Source: Leifsonia psychrotolerans
Lineage (GTDB): Bacteria > Actinomycetota > Actinomycetes > Actinomycetales > Microbacteriaceae
Length of the DNA stretch: 64,000 bases
Assembly (NCBI RefSeq): GCF_013410665.1
Contig: NZ_JACCFM010000001.1
Span: 496,001-560,000, forward strand
Direction of reading: 5' to 3'
The notes under the pieces are model-generated. The model saw only the letters and a list, made by a program, of their open reading frames with translations, had not been told where the DNA came from and did no database searches. A program made the position numbers and the translations under genes. Positions 35,243 to 45,909 of the stretch are shown in pieces. Within the stretch, counting starts at the first letter, position 1; each line of letters opens with the position of its first letter.

Positions 35243-37072
35243 TTAGTAGCGGGGCTTCCGCGGCGGGCGGTCGTCGCTGTACTCGCGCCGCGGCGCACCG
35301 GCACCGCTCTGGTCGGGTCGCAGCTCGATCAGCTTGCCGCTGATGCGCGTGTTCTCGAGTTTTGAGAACACGGTGCTTGCCATGTCGGCCGGCAGCTCGA
35401 CGATCGAGAACTCGGGCAGAATCTTGATCGCACCGAAGTCGTCACGGCTCAGGCCGCCCTCGTTCGCGAGCGCACCGACGATCTGACGCGGCTCAACCTT
35501 GTGGCGCTTGCCGACCTCGATACGGTACTGGGCCATCGGCTTGTCGGTGCGTGGGCGGCGCTCGGACGGGCGCTCGCTGCGGGCCGGACGGTCGTCGCGC
35601 TCCCAGCGGTTGGCGCCGCGGTCGTTCCGGTCGCCACGGTCATCGCGGCTGCCACGCTCCGGGCGCTCGGTGCGCTCGCGCTGCTCGCGCTCGAAACGCT
35701 GAGCGCGAGCATCCTCGGGCGACAGCAGCAGGGGAGTGTCGCCCTGCGCAACCAGCGCGAGGGCTGCGGCCACGTCGGACTCGGGCACGTCGTGGTGCGA
35801 AATGTAGTGGTTGACGATGTCGCGGAAGGTGCTGATGCGCTCGGTCTGGTCGAGGGCCGCCGTGATCGCATCATCGAACCGGGTCAGACGCGTGACGTTG
35901 ACGTCTTCGACGCTCGGCAGCTGCATCTGCGTGATCGACTGGCGAGTGGCCTTCTCGATCGAGCTGAGCATGCGGCGCTCGCGCGGGGTGACGAAGCTGA
36001 TCGCGTCACCGGTGCGGCCGGCGCGGCCGGTGCGACCGATGCGGTGGACGTAGGACTCGGTGTCGATGGGCAGGTCGTAGTTGACGACGTGGCTGATGCG
36101 CTCCACGTCGAGACCGCGCGCGGCGACATCCGTGGCCACCAGAATGTCGAGCTTGCCTGACTTGAGCTGGTTGACGGTGCGCTCACGCTGCACCTGGGCG
36201 ACGTCACCGTTGATGGCTGCTGCGGAGTAACCACGCGCACGCAGCTTCTCGGCGAGAGTCTCGGTCTCGTTCTTGGTGCGGGTGAAGACGATCATGCCTT
36301 CGAAGTTCTCGACCTCGAGGATGCGGGTGAGGGCATCCACCTTCTGCGGGTACGACACCATCAGGTACCGCTGCGTGATGGTCGACGAGGTCGTGGTCTT
36401 GTTCTTGACCGTGATCTCTTCGGGGTCGTTCAGGTACTGCTTCGAGATGCGGCGGATCGCGGCGGGCATCGTCGCGGAGAAGAGGGCGACCTGCTTGTCG
36501 TCCGGGGTGTCGGCAAGAATCGTCTCGACGTCTTCCGCGAAACCCATCTTGAGCATTTCATCGGCCTCGTCAAGCACCAGGTACTTGAGCTCGGAGAGAT
36601 CAAGTGTGCCCTTGGCGAGGTGATCCATGATGCGCCCGGGGGTGCCGACAACAATGTGAACGCCACGGCGCAGCGCCGAAAGCTGAACTCCGTAGCCCTG
36701 ACCACCGTAGATGGGAAGCACATGAACACCCTTGAGGTGTGCGGCATATTTCTCGAACGCCTCACAGACCTGCAAGGCGAGCTCGCGGGTCGGGGCAAGC
36801 ACGAGCGCCTGAGGGGTCTTCTGGGTCAGGTCGAGGCGGGACAGGATTGGCAGCGCGAAGGCTGCCGTCTTTCCGGTTCCGGTCTGGGCGAGGCCCACGA
36901 CGTCACGACCGTCAAGGAGTGGGGGAATGGTTGCGGCCTGAATGGCCGAGGGGGTCTCGTAGCCGACGTCTTTAAGCGCCTTCAATACTGCGTCGGAGAG
37001 CCCGAGTTCTAAGAAGGGCTTCGCTTTGCTGGCAGGTTCTGCCTCGCTCGGCGCGGATGTTTCAGACGTCAT
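35243..37072 (-). CDS. deaD: DEAD-box ATP-dependent RNA helicase (DeaD/CsdA type)
   Basis: A 609-residue RNA helicase for ribosome assembly and mRNA unfolding, often cold-induced. In order: Q motif FLELGLSDAVLKAL...YETPSAIQ, motif I AQTGTGKT, motif Ia PTRELALQV, motif II VLDEADEML, motif III SATMP, motif IV IVFTRTKNETE, motif V TDVAARGLDV, motif VI HRIGRTGRAG. A strongly charged Arg/Asp/Glu linker follows (about 455-525), then a DbpA-type RNA-binding domain (QYRIEVGKRHKVEPRQIVGALAN...) and a basic tail. Length matches actinobacterial DeaD. Start ATG at 37070-37072; divergent from the MgtA-type ATPase (163-nt gap). Confidence 0.93.
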   Translation of the reverse strand: MTSETSAPSEAEPASKAKPFLELGLSDAVLKALKDVGYETPSAIQAATIPPLLDGRDVVGLAQTGTGKTAAFALPILSRLDLTQKTPQALVLAPTRELALQVCEAFEKYAAHLKGVHVLPIYGGQGYGVQLSALRRGVHIVVGTPGRIMDHLAKGTLDLSELKYLVLDEADEMLKMGFAEDVETILADTPDDKQVALFSATMPAAIRRISKQYLNDPEEITVKNKTTTSSTITQRYLMVSYPQKVDALTRILEVENFEGMIVFTRTKNETETLAEKLRARGYSAAAINGDVAQVQRERTVNQLKSGKLDILVATDVAARGLDVERISHVVNYDLPIDTESYVHRIGRTGRAGRTGDAISFVTPRERRMLSSIEKATRQSITQMQLPSVEDVNVTRLTRFDDAITAALDQTERISTFRDIVNHYISHHDVPESDVAAALALVAQGDTPLLLSPEDARAQRFEREQRERTERPERGSRDDRGDRNDRGANRWERDDRPARSERPSERRPRTDKPMAQYRIEVGKRHKVEPRQIVGALANEGGLSRDDFGAIKILPEFSIVELPADMASTVFSKLENTRISGKLIELRPDQSGAGAPRREYSDDRPPRKPRY

Positions 37073-37235
37073 TCTCTATACGGTAGCCGACCAAAGTGTG
37101 TATATACCGCGTGAGAGGCCGCAAAACAACGCATTAAGCGAAAAAGACGTCTTAAATCTGCACTATCGCCCTCTGCCAGCGTCGACATAGAGTGCATTTA
37201 GCGCGCGCGAGCGAGAACGCGTCGGAGGTGACCGA

Positions 37236-39887
37236 ATGCCGGAGAGCATCGTGCGCAGTGCGGTGCAGGACGCGGCGCCGCGTGAGCTGACCGACGTTTT
37301 CGCCTCGGTCGCCTCGTCCCCGGGAGGGTTGTCATCGTCCGAGGCAGCGCGTCGACTCGTCGCCGATGGCCCCAACGCCATCCGCACGCACAAGGCAAAC
37401 GGATGGGCGGTGCTCGGCCGCCAATTTCGCAGTCCGATCCTGCTCTTGCTGATTGTCACGGCGGGTATCTCGCTCTTCGTCGGCGACACCACGGATTCGA
37501 CGGTCATCGGTGTGATCCTGCTCGCCAGTATCGGGCTGGGCTTCGTCAACGAGTTTCGGGCCGAACGGGCCTCGGAGGCGCTGCACTCGAACATTTCGCA
37601 CCGCGCCGTCGCGGTGCGGGACGGCACGCCGATCGAGGTGAACGTGATCGACCTCGTGGTCGGCGACATCGTTCACGTGGGGCTGGGGGCTGTGATCCCC
37701 GCCGACATCCGACTGCTCAGCTGCACCGATCTGCTCTGCGACGAGGGCATCCTCACGGGCGAGTCGCTGCCGGTGGAGAAGAGTGTGGAACCGGTGGCCG
37801 CGGATACCGCTCTCGGAGACCTGAGTTCCTGCATCCTGATGGGCACCGTCGTGCAGGCTGGCACCTGCACCGGAATCGTCGTGGCAACCGGCGGGAGTAC
37901 CGAATTCGGCCGGATCGCGCTCGGCCTCGGAGACCGGCAGGCGCAAACCGAGTTCCAACGCGGGCTGAGTCGCTTCTCCGTGCTGCTGCTTGAGGTCGCG
38001 TTGGTCCTCACCACGCTCATCTTCGTTGCCAATCTGCTTCTGCATCGCCCGCTGCTCGAGTCCCTTTTGTTCTCGCTGGCGATCGCCGTGGGAATCACCC
38101 CGCAGTTGCTTCCGGCGGTCGTGAGCACCTGCCTGGCCACGGGAAGCCGCATGCTGGCACGGGAACAGGTGCTCGTAAAACGCCTCATCTGCATTGAGGA
38201 TCTCGGCGACATGGATGTGCTGGTCACCGATAAGACCGGAACGCTTACCGAGGGGCGCATCAGTTACACCGACGCCCGAATCGTGCGGCCAGAGACGACG
38301 CCCGAGCAGATTTTTCTCCGGGGCCTGCTCTCCACGGAGGTCGACTACTCGACGCCGCAGGTGTCGGTGGCCGGACAGAATCCGCTGGATACGGCACTCT
38401 GGGAATCACCGCTGGCGGGGCAGTTCGAGGCCGGGCAGTTCACCCAATTGGCACTCGTTCCATTTGATCACCAGCGGCGCATGACGAGTGTGCTGGTGCG
38501 GGAGCACGCGGGCGCCGTTCGGATCGTGACCAAGGGATCGCCCGAGGACGTGATGGCCCGGTGCCGAGCACTCCCTGCGGATGCCGCGGCCGTGCTCGAC
38601 GCACTGTACGACGCCGGCTCGCGGGTCGTTGCCGTGGCCACCCGCGAGGCTCCCGACCTGACCACGATCGGGCCGGCCGACGAAAGAGATCTCGTGCTCG
38701 ACGGTTTTCTCGTCTTCATTGACCGGCCGAAGGAAAGCGCCCGGGATTCCCTTGCCGAACTGGCGAAGCTCGGCATCGCGGTCAAGATCGCCACCGGTGA
38801 CAATGCGAAAGTGGCCGAGCGGGTCTGCGCCGACCTCGGCATGGTCTCGGGTGGCACGCTGAACGGAACCGAGATCGACGCACTCTCCGACGCCGATCTG
38901 ACCGAGAGGGTGCGCGAGGCCAGCATCTTCGCCCGGGTCTCTCCCGAACAGAAGGCGCGTATCATTCTCATGCTTCGGCAGAAAGGGCGAGCGGTGGGGT
39001 TTCTCGGCGACGGCGTCAATGACGCCCTGGCGCTGCACCGCGCCGACCTGGGCATCTCCGTTGACAGTGCGACGGACGTCGCGAAAGACGCGGCCGACAT
39101 CATCCTGCTCGACAAGGATTTGGGCGTTCTCGCTCACGGGGTGACGGAGGGGCGCCGCATCTTCTCGAACACCATCAAGTACGTGCTCATGGGCACGTCG
39201 AGCAACTTCGGGAACATGTTCAGTGCCGCGACGGCGTCGGTGGTGCTGAGCTTCTTGCCGATGCTGCCCGGGCAGATTCTGCTCAACAACCTGCTCTACG
39301 ACACCAGTCAGCTGGCGATTCCCGGTGACCGCGTCGACCCTGAGCAACTGCGGGCACCCTCGCACTGGGATATCAGGTTCATTCGCCGGTTCATGCTGCT
39401 CTTTGGCCCGATCAGCTCGATCTTCGACTTCATCACCTTCGCGCTGATGATCTTCGTCTTCACTGCCGTGCCCGGCGAGTTTCGGGCCGGCTGGTTCATT
39501 GAGTCGCTCGCCACCCAGACCCTGATCATTTTCGCGATTCGTACCCGCAGAGTGCCCTTTTTTCGAAGCAGGCCGTCAGCGGGACTGCTTGCTGCGGCGC
39601 TCGGAATCGTCGTGATCGGCACATACCTTCCGCTGTCGCCGATTGGCGGGCTTCTCGGCTTCGATCCGCTGCCGGCACCGTTCTTTCTGGCCCTCGTCGG
39701 CATGGTCGTGCTCTATCTGGTGCTGGTCGAGTTCGCCAAACTGTGGTTCTTCGACCATTACACTCCGGTCTCCGTTCCCGAACGCGTGCGAGGCCGCAGC
39801 CATCATCTGGCTCGGCGGGCGGCGCGGTTCAGCACCGCGCAGACACTCCAGAAGGTCACACGTCGGCATCGGGTCACGAGGCTCTAG
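37236..39887 (+). CDS. mgtA: Magnesium-translocating P-type ATPase (MgtA-like, P3B)
   Basis: An 883-residue cytoplasmic membrane ATPase. Marks: TGES actuator loop in GILTGESLPVEK, the M4 motif AVGITPQLLPAVVSTCLATGS (MgtA/MgtB pattern), phosphorylation site DKTGTLTEG, nucleotide region MARCRALP and FIDRPKESA, hinge MVFLGDGVNDA-type FLGDGVNDALALHRADLGISV, then six C-terminal spans. The QILLNNLLYDTSQLAIPGDRVD segment in M6 is characteristic of Mg2+-ATPases. It would import Mg2+ under limitation. No MgtC or recognisable Mg2+-sensing leader is seen upstream; the 163-bp gap to deaD holds an AT-rich stretch gtgtatatacc only. ATG at 37236. Confidence 0.88.
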   Translation: MPESIVRSAVQDAAPRELTDVFASVASSPGGLSSSEAARRLVADGPNAIRTHKANGWAVLGRQFRSPILLLLIVTAGISLFVGDTTDSTVIGVILLASIGLGFVNEFRAERASEALHSNISHRAVAVRDGTPIEVNVIDLVVGDIVHVGLGAVIPADIRLLSCTDLLCDEGILTGESLPVEKSVEPVAADTALGDLSSCILMGTVVQAGTCTGIVVATGGSTEFGRIALGLGDRQAQTEFQRGLSRFSVLLLEVALVLTTLIFVANLLLHRPLLESLLFSLAIAVGITPQLLPAVVSTCLATGSRMLAREQVLVKRLICIEDLGDMDVLVTDKTGTLTEGRISYTDARIVRPETTPEQIFLRGLLSTEVDYSTPQVSVAGQNPLDTALWESPLAGQFEAGQFTQLALVPFDHQRRMTSVLVREHAGAVRIVTKGSPEDVMARCRALPADAAAVLDALYDAGSRVVAVATREAPDLTTIGPADERDLVLDGFLVFIDRPKESARDSLAELAKLGIAVKIATGDNAKVAERVCADLGMVSGGTLNGTEIDALSDADLTERVREASIFARVSPEQKARIILMLRQKGRAVGFLGDGVNDALALHRADLGISVDSATDVAKDAADIILLDKDLGVLAHGVTEGRRIFSNTIKYVLMGTSSNFGNMFSAATASVVLSFLPMLPGQILLNNLLYDTSQLAIPGDRVDPEQLRAPSHWDIRFIRRFMLLFGPISSIFDFITFALMIFVFTAVPGEFRAGWFIESLATQTLIIFAIRTRRVPFFRSRPSAGLLAAALGIVVIGTYLPLSPIGGLLGFDPLPAPFFLALVGMVVLYLVLVEFAKLWFFDHYTPVSVPERVRGRSHHLARRAARFSTAQTLQKVTRRHRVTRL

Positions 39888-39919
39888 CCGGTCCACCGCG
39901 CCGGTGACAGACTCGACTC

Positions 39920-39979
39920 ATGTCTGATGCCACCGCAGTTCTGCAGCCCGTCCCGACACCGATCGGCCCGACCATATGA
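39920..39979 (+). CDS. Possible 19-codon leader ORF coupled to the DoxX gene
   Basis: ATG at 39920 opens MSDATAVLQPVPTPIGPTI and stops at TGA 39977-39979, overlapping the DoxX ATG at 39976 as ATGA. Proline-rich (three Pro in nine residues), which could slow ribosomes. The ATGA coupling is suggestive, but 19 codons may be chance. Confidence 0.25.
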   Translation: MSDATAVLQPVPTPIGPTI

Positions 39980-40419
39980 GCACCGAGAGTCGGGGGTCGG
40001 TGCCACGCACCGTCGGCCGCGTCATCCTGGGCCTGTTCCTCATCTTCGCGGGGGTGAGCCATCTCAGCTTCGCACGTGACGAATTCGCCTCACAGGTGCC
40101 GGATTGGGTGCCGCTCAGTAAAGATGCCGTGGTGCTCGCCTCGGGCGTGGTCGAGGTCTCGCTCGGGGGAGCGCTGCTGCTGCTGCGTCAGCGCCGCGTC
40201 ACGGTGGGCTGGGTCGTGGCTGCCTTCTTCGTGGCTGTCTTTCCCGGAAATATCTCGCAGTATCTCACTCATTCGAATGCGTTTGGACTGGATTCGGACC
40301 AGGCGCGCGGCATCCGACTGTTGTTTCAGCCCCTGCTCGTGCTGTGGGCGCTCTGGAGCACCGGAGCGTGGAGGGCTTGGCGCACCCGCAGCCGCACTCG
40401 CACCCGCACGCACGGGTGA
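39976..40419 (+). CDS. DoxX-like membrane protein
   Basis: A 147-residue protein with four hydrophobic segments. It begins VGRVILGLFLIFAGVSHLSFARDEFASQVPDW, the DoxX-type first helix with following H/F-x-R segment, then VVEVSLGGALLLL, VVAAFFVAVFPGNISQYL, and a last span LLFQPLLVLWALWS with a basic RTRSRTRTRTHG tail. The family is of loosely defined redox or small-molecule function. The ATG at 39976 overlaps a short upstream ORF; the next gene begins 24 nt downstream. Confidence 0.75.
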   Translation: MSTESRGSVPRTVGRVILGLFLIFAGVSHLSFARDEFASQVPDWVPLSKDAVVLASGVVEVSLGGALLLLRQRRVTVGWVVAAFFVAVFPGNISQYLTHSNAFGLDSDQARGIRLLFQPLLVLWALWSTGAWRAWRTRSRTRTRTHG

Positions 40420-40443
40420 CCACCCATACCCTAGAGTGACAGC

Positions 40444-41625
40444 GTGAAACTACGGGGGATGCGCACACGTCGGCGGCGCACCTGGCCGTGGATCACGGTC
40501 GGAGCGATCGTGGGCGTCACGGCTCTCGTCTGTGGCGTCATTGTTTTCGGCGGCGCGCAGGTGCTCTTGACACCCCATCACGCGATGACCTCGTCGGCCG
40601 GCACCGTGTTATCGCTCACGAGCAGCGAGATCACCCTGCCGAAGCTGGCCACCACCCAACGCGTGGGTACCTACGGTCTGGTCTGGGATACCGAGGCCGG
40701 AGCGGGGACGGGAACCGCGACGATCGGGCCGATCTCGTCGACCACGAAAGACAGCGTCACACGACCCATTTCGCAGATCGTGGGCGCGCTCGCCGTTGGC
40801 ACAGCCGTGCAGCTGAACCCGAACATCCACAACTCAGATCCCCAGCAGAGCCTGGGAATCCCGTTCACGACCGTGCAGGTCGACGGCGAACTGGGGCCGA
40901 TGCCGGCCTGGCAGGTCAAGGGCACCGGATCGACGTGGGTGCTGTTCGTCCACGGCATCGACGGTCAGCGCGAGAGTGGATTGCGCCCCCTTCCCACGAT
41001 TGTGGCCGCCGGGCTCCCTACGCTGCTGATCACGTATCGCAACGACGTGGGTGCACCAGCGAGCCCCAACGGTCTGATCGACCTGGGCCAGACGGAGTGG
41101 CGTGATCTCGACGCTGCCGCCGCCTACGCGATCACGCAGGGCGCGACAGAGTTTGTGCTGTACGGCGATTCGATGGGTGGCAGCATGGTCACCCAGTTCA
41201 TGCAGCGCTCGGACCATGCGCCTCGGGTCACCGGCATGGTGCTCGACGCCCCGGTTCTCAACTGGGCTGGCGTGCTGCAGGGGCAGGCCGATCGCGCCCA
41301 CGTTGGATTTCTGGGCGGCGCACTCAAGCAGGCCGTCTCCTGGCGCGGCGACATCGATCTGAATATGCTCAACCAGCTCGACCAGACCGAGACGTTCGCA
41401 GATCTGCCGATTCTGTTGTTTCAAGGGTTGGCCGATCCGCTCGTGCCACCGACCGAGAGCCAGCAGTTCGCCGCCGCTCTTCCCCTCGCCAGCTACGTTC
41501 CGGTGCCGCACGCCGGCCACATTCAAAGCTGGAACGTCGATCCCCAACGGTATGAGACGCACCTCGGCGAATTTCTGGCGCCGTATTCGAGTGCCCCAGG
41601 GTCACCCGTCGACTCTCCTGAGTGA
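40444..41625 (+). CDS. Alpha/beta-hydrolase, membrane-anchored or secreted
   Basis: A 393-residue protein. An N-terminal Arg-rich stretch and one hydrophobic span (WITVGAIVGVTALVCGVIVFGGA) suggest anchoring with the catalytic domain outside. About 130 residues of unassigned sequence precede the hydrolase fold: WVLFVHGIDGQRES (oxyanion HG region), the nucleophile elbow YGDSMGGSM with Ser, a late Asp in LLFQGLADPLVPP and His in VPHAGHIQSW, so the triad is complete. Esterase- or lipase-like activity is likely; substrate unknown. Start GTG at 40444. FadD follows 40 nt later on the same strand, which would suit release and activation of a fatty acid. Confidence 0.82.
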   Translation: MKLRGMRTRRRRTWPWITVGAIVGVTALVCGVIVFGGAQVLLTPHHAMTSSAGTVLSLTSSEITLPKLATTQRVGTYGLVWDTEAGAGTGTATIGPISSTTKDSVTRPISQIVGALAVGTAVQLNPNIHNSDPQQSLGIPFTTVQVDGELGPMPAWQVKGTGSTWVLFVHGIDGQRESGLRPLPTIVAAGLPTLLITYRNDVGAPASPNGLIDLGQTEWRDLDAAAAYAITQGATEFVLYGDSMGGSMVTQFMQRSDHAPRVTGMVLDAPVLNWAGVLQGQADRAHVGFLGGALKQAVSWRGDIDLNMLNQLDQTETFADLPILLFQGLADPLVPPTESQQFAAALPLASYVPVPHAGHIQSWNVDPQRYETHLGEFLAPYSSAPGSPVDSPE

Positions 41626-41638
41626 CCGGTTGGCGCGA

Positions 41639-41657
41639 CCTCCCGGTTAGCGGGAGG
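41639..41657 (+). promoter_or_regulatory. Hairpin that sequesters the fadD ribosome-binding site
   Basis: cctcccg (41639-41645) and cgggagg (41651-41657) pair perfectly around gttag. The 3' arm contains most of the fadD Shine-Dalgarno sequence ggagga (41654-41659 region), which lies about 7 nt before the ATG at 41666. There is no T-run, so masking of the ribosome site seems likelier than termination. Confidence 0.5.
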
Positions 41658-41665
41658 ATGGGAAC

Positions 41666-43351
<1,686 letters not shown>

Positions 43352-43377
43352 GAGCTCATTCCGATCCCGTTGCCCGT

Positions 43378-43435
43378 TGAGTTGCGGACTTTCGGCCTTC
43401 GACAGCAGGAAAAACCCTGCAAAGTCCGCATCTCG
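43378..43435. repeat. Intergenic palindromic element, copy A (gcggacttt ... aaagtccgc)
   Basis: tgagttgcggactttcgg starts at 43378; arms gcggacttt (43384-43392) and aaagtccgc (43421-43429) are perfect inverse complements. A second copy with longer arms lies at 57248-57306. Each sits between the stop codons of a converging gene pair (here fadD and the PrmC-like gene), as expected for a shared two-way terminator or a REP-like element. Confidence 0.8.
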
Positions 43436-43465
43436 CGAGTAGCGGTTAGCGACTGCGTCAGGATC

Positions 43466-44287
43466 TCAAGCAATCTCTCGAGCCTCAACAACGGGACGGG
43501 GTGACTTCTGAGCAATCACGACAGTGGCGTAGAACTCTTCTGAGTCGACGACGCGCGCCGTCAAGCCACCGGCGGTGACGGCATCCGTCGCAGCGGCTCT
43601 CTGCTTGTCGCCAATTTCGATCAGCAGGCTTCCACCGGGGGCGAGCCAATCGGTGGCCTCCGCGGCAACACGTCGCAAGACTTCGAGCCCGTCGAGGCCT
43701 CCATCGAGCGTGACGAGGGGCTCATGGTCGCGGGCTTCCGGTGGGAGGAGGTCGATCGCATCCGTGGGGACGTAAGGCACATTGGCGAGCATGATGTCGA
43801 TGCGGCCCCGCAACTCCGGGGGGAGCGGGGCGAAGAGGTCGCCCTGGTAGACACGGCCGCCCAGTGGTTCGGTGTTGCGGCGCGTGCAGGCCACGGCCGG
43901 CGTATCGATGTCGGTGGAGTGCAACTCGATTCCGTCGACCATCGAACCGAGAGCCACGCCGAGAGCCCCGGTACCGCTACCCAGGTCGAGCACCACGGCA
44001 CCCGGCCGGCTGAGGCGGGCGGCCTCGCGCACCAGGAACTCTGTGCGTTGCCGGGGAACGAAGACTCCGGGACCCACCCCGATGCGCAGGCCACAAAACA
44101 CGACCCAGCCCAGGATGGCTTCGAGTGGGAACCCGGCGACGCGTTGGGCGATCATTGCCTCGAGATCAGCGTCGGACTGCGGCACCGACAGCAAAAGTCG
44201 GGCCTCGTCTTCGGCGAAGACGCAGCCCGCGGCGCGCAGCCGAGAGGTCAGCGCGGCAGCCGAGGGTGATGACGGAGGTGTGGTCAT
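43466..44287 (-). CDS. PrmC/HemK-like protein N5-glutamine methyltransferase
   Basis: A 273-residue SAM-dependent methyltransferase. Motif I is VVLDLGSGTGALGVALGSM; the catalytic NPPY of HemK-type enzymes appears as NVPY in IDIMLANVPYVPTDAIDLLP, followed by DGGLDGLEVLRRV, typical of the family. The N-terminal helical part (LTSRLRAAGCVFAEDEARLLL, RVAGFPLEAILGWVVFCG) matches PrmC too. The NVPY form marks a side branch seen in actinobacteria whose target protein is uncertain; the canonical PrmC methylates the GGQ of release factors. ATG at 44285-44287. Confidence 0.8.
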   Translation of the reverse strand: MTTPPSSPSAAALTSRLRAAGCVFAEDEARLLLSVPQSDADLEAMIAQRVAGFPLEAILGWVVFCGLRIGVGPGVFVPRQRTEFLVREAARLSRPGAVVLDLGSGTGALGVALGSMVDGIELHSTDIDTPAVACTRRNTEPLGGRVYQGDLFAPLPPELRGRIDIMLANVPYVPTDAIDLLPPEARDHEPLVTLDGGLDGLEVLRRVAAEATDWLAPGGSLLIEIGDKQRAAATDAVTAGGLTARVVDSEEFYATVVIAQKSPRPVVEAREIA

Positions 44288-44426
44288 GGGGGTGACTCAC
44301 CCTACACCGCGTCGTTTTCTGAGGAATACCCCTGATTGTTTCGTTTGCGTCTCAAGAGGCGTAGCGTCGAAACAAGGATTCACACGACCGTGGGGTCACA
44401 TGAACTCCACAATTTGGAGGAACCTC

Positions 44427-44585
44427 ATGCCTGACAAGTCTCCGCACCGGCACGATACGAAAAAGCCCGGAAAGAGCATCAAAGAAAAACGCGCGAACAA
44501 GCGTGCCAAGACCACGTCTCTGGAAGAGACGGATGCGATCTCTCACCTGCGAAAGGTCGACAAGCCGCACCACCCCCTGATGTAA
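44427..44585 (+). CDS. Small basic protein, 52 aa
   Basis: A short Lys/Arg/His-rich protein: MPDKSPHRHDTKKPGKS, then KEKRANKRAK, then an acidic turn and DKPHHPLM. ATG at 44427 has an excellent tttggagg ribosome site 7 nt upstream. It resembles small conserved actinobacterial proteins of unknown role; the charge suggests nucleic-acid or ribosome contact. It ends 3 nt before the converging MFS gene's stop codon. An in-frame ATG at 44400 would add nine residues. Confidence 0.7.
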   Translation: MPDKSPHRHDTKKPGKSIKEKRANKRAKTTSLEETDAISHLRKVDKPHHPLM

Positions 44586-44588
44586 ACG

Positions 44589-45860
44589 CTACTGGCCGCG
44601 CTTGTCCAGGCCGAAGCTGATGACGGAAGTCACCACGAGCAGCAGGGTCAGTGCCGCAGCCAGAGCGAACCCGGCTTGTGCCCCCGCGTTTTCAGCGATG
44701 AACCCGCCGAGCGCGGTGGCCAGGGCCTGACCGACGACCAGCGCGCTGGTCAGCATTGTCATGACCGTTGTGGTGCGTCCGGCTGGCGTGCGTTTGTGCG
44801 CGGTCGTGAAGAGAGTGACGATCACGGCACCGATTCCACACCCGGCAGCGATGAGGCCGACGACGACCAGAGCAACCGAGGTCGCGACAACCAGCGAGAG
44901 TGCCGCGAGCAGTGCGAGGGTACCGAAACTGATCCACCGGGCGCGCAGGCTGAACTTCTCCGGTGCGAAGACGATCAGAATCGCGACCAGCACTGAACCC
45001 AGGCTCAGCCCGCCGAACACGATGCCCGTCGACAGTTCAAGGCCCTGATCACGCATGAACTCGGTCAACGCCGTGAGCGTCGAGCCGAAGAACCCCCCGA
45101 CCAGGAACATCCCGGCCGTGGGCAACAGGATGCGCGGGCGCAACAGGCTCCGGAAGGAGTGTGTGGGGGCGAGGGTGAGTTCGGCGGGTTCCAGCCGCTT
45201 CGCCGAAGGGTGGAGTGCGAAGCCGACAACGAATGTCGCGGCGATGGCCGCTGCGATGATCAAAGGAGCGCTGGCGCCGAATGCGCTAGCGAGGATTCCG
45301 ATGGCGACCGGGCCGAAGACGAAGGCAGATTCGTCGGCAACCGACTCATAGCTCATCACGAGCGACAGTGTCTTGCGGCGCAGCAACCCGTCGGTTCTGG
45401 CCGTCACGAGCGAGATCAGGCGGGTGCGTGACAGCGGGGCCACCTGCGGTGTGCTGGCGCCGACGAGGAAGCCGAGGGCGGCAACCCAGGCGATGGATGC
45501 CGGGGACGCCGTGAGCAGCAAGAAGGCGATCAGGCTGACCACATTGACCGTGGTGGCGACCAGCAGTACCGGGCGCTGGCCGTATTTGTCGGCAAGCGAG
45601 CCGACGAGCGGACCGATGAGTGCGGTGCCGATTCCGGTCACGGCCGAGACGGCGCCGGCCTCGGCGACCGAACCGCGCACGCTGGTGACCAGCGTCAGCA
45701 CACCCACGACGGTCATCGCGAACGGGAGCCGGCTGATGAAAGCCAGCGGGAAGAAGACGGGACCGCCCACGCGCAGCATGGTGCGCGCCGGAGAGGACGG
45801 TGTCGAGGAAGAGGGCTGAATCGTGGGCTGTGAGCCCGTGAGGGTGTTGGAAGAACTCAA
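44589..45860 (-). CDS. MFS transporter (12-span)
   Basis: A 423-residue major-facilitator protein. Loop 2-3 motif GSLADKYGQRPVLLVA is clear, as are paired spans in each half (FISRLPFAMTVVGVLTLV; LLRPRILLPTAGMFLVGGFFGSTLTALTEFMRD in the second half) with a charged central loop. The overall look is of a 12-span drug- or metabolite-exporter of the type often found beside biosynthetic genes. The start ATG is at 45858-45860, 49 nt after trpF on the same strand. Substrate not readable. Confidence 0.83.
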   Translation of the reverse strand: MSSSNTLTGSQPTIQPSSSTPSSPARTMLRVGGPVFFPLAFISRLPFAMTVVGVLTLVTSVRGSVAEAGAVSAVTGIGTALIGPLVGSLADKYGQRPVLLVATTVNVVSLIAFLLLTASPASIAWVAALGFLVGASTPQVAPLSRTRLISLVTARTDGLLRRKTLSLVMSYESVADESAFVFGPVAIGILASAFGASAPLIIAAAIAATFVVGFALHPSAKRLEPAELTLAPTHSFRSLLRPRILLPTAGMFLVGGFFGSTLTALTEFMRDQGLELSTGIVFGGLSLGSVLVAILIVFAPEKFSLRARWISFGTLALLAALSLVVATSVALVVVGLIAAGCGIGAVIVTLFTTAHKRTPAGRTTTVMTMLTSALVVGQALATALGGFIAENAGAQAGFALAAALTLLLVVTSVISFGLDKRGQ

Positions 45861-45909
45861 AATGTCGTAGCAATCGGTTGGTGTCGGTGTCGCACCGACG
45901 GGATGGGTG

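Noticed and set aside
37073-37235. Mg2+ riboswitch (M-box or mgtA leader) ahead of the MgtA-type ATPase
   Set aside because: The 163-bp gap is shared with deaD and shows none of the conserved M-box core, nor a proline-rich leader peptide.
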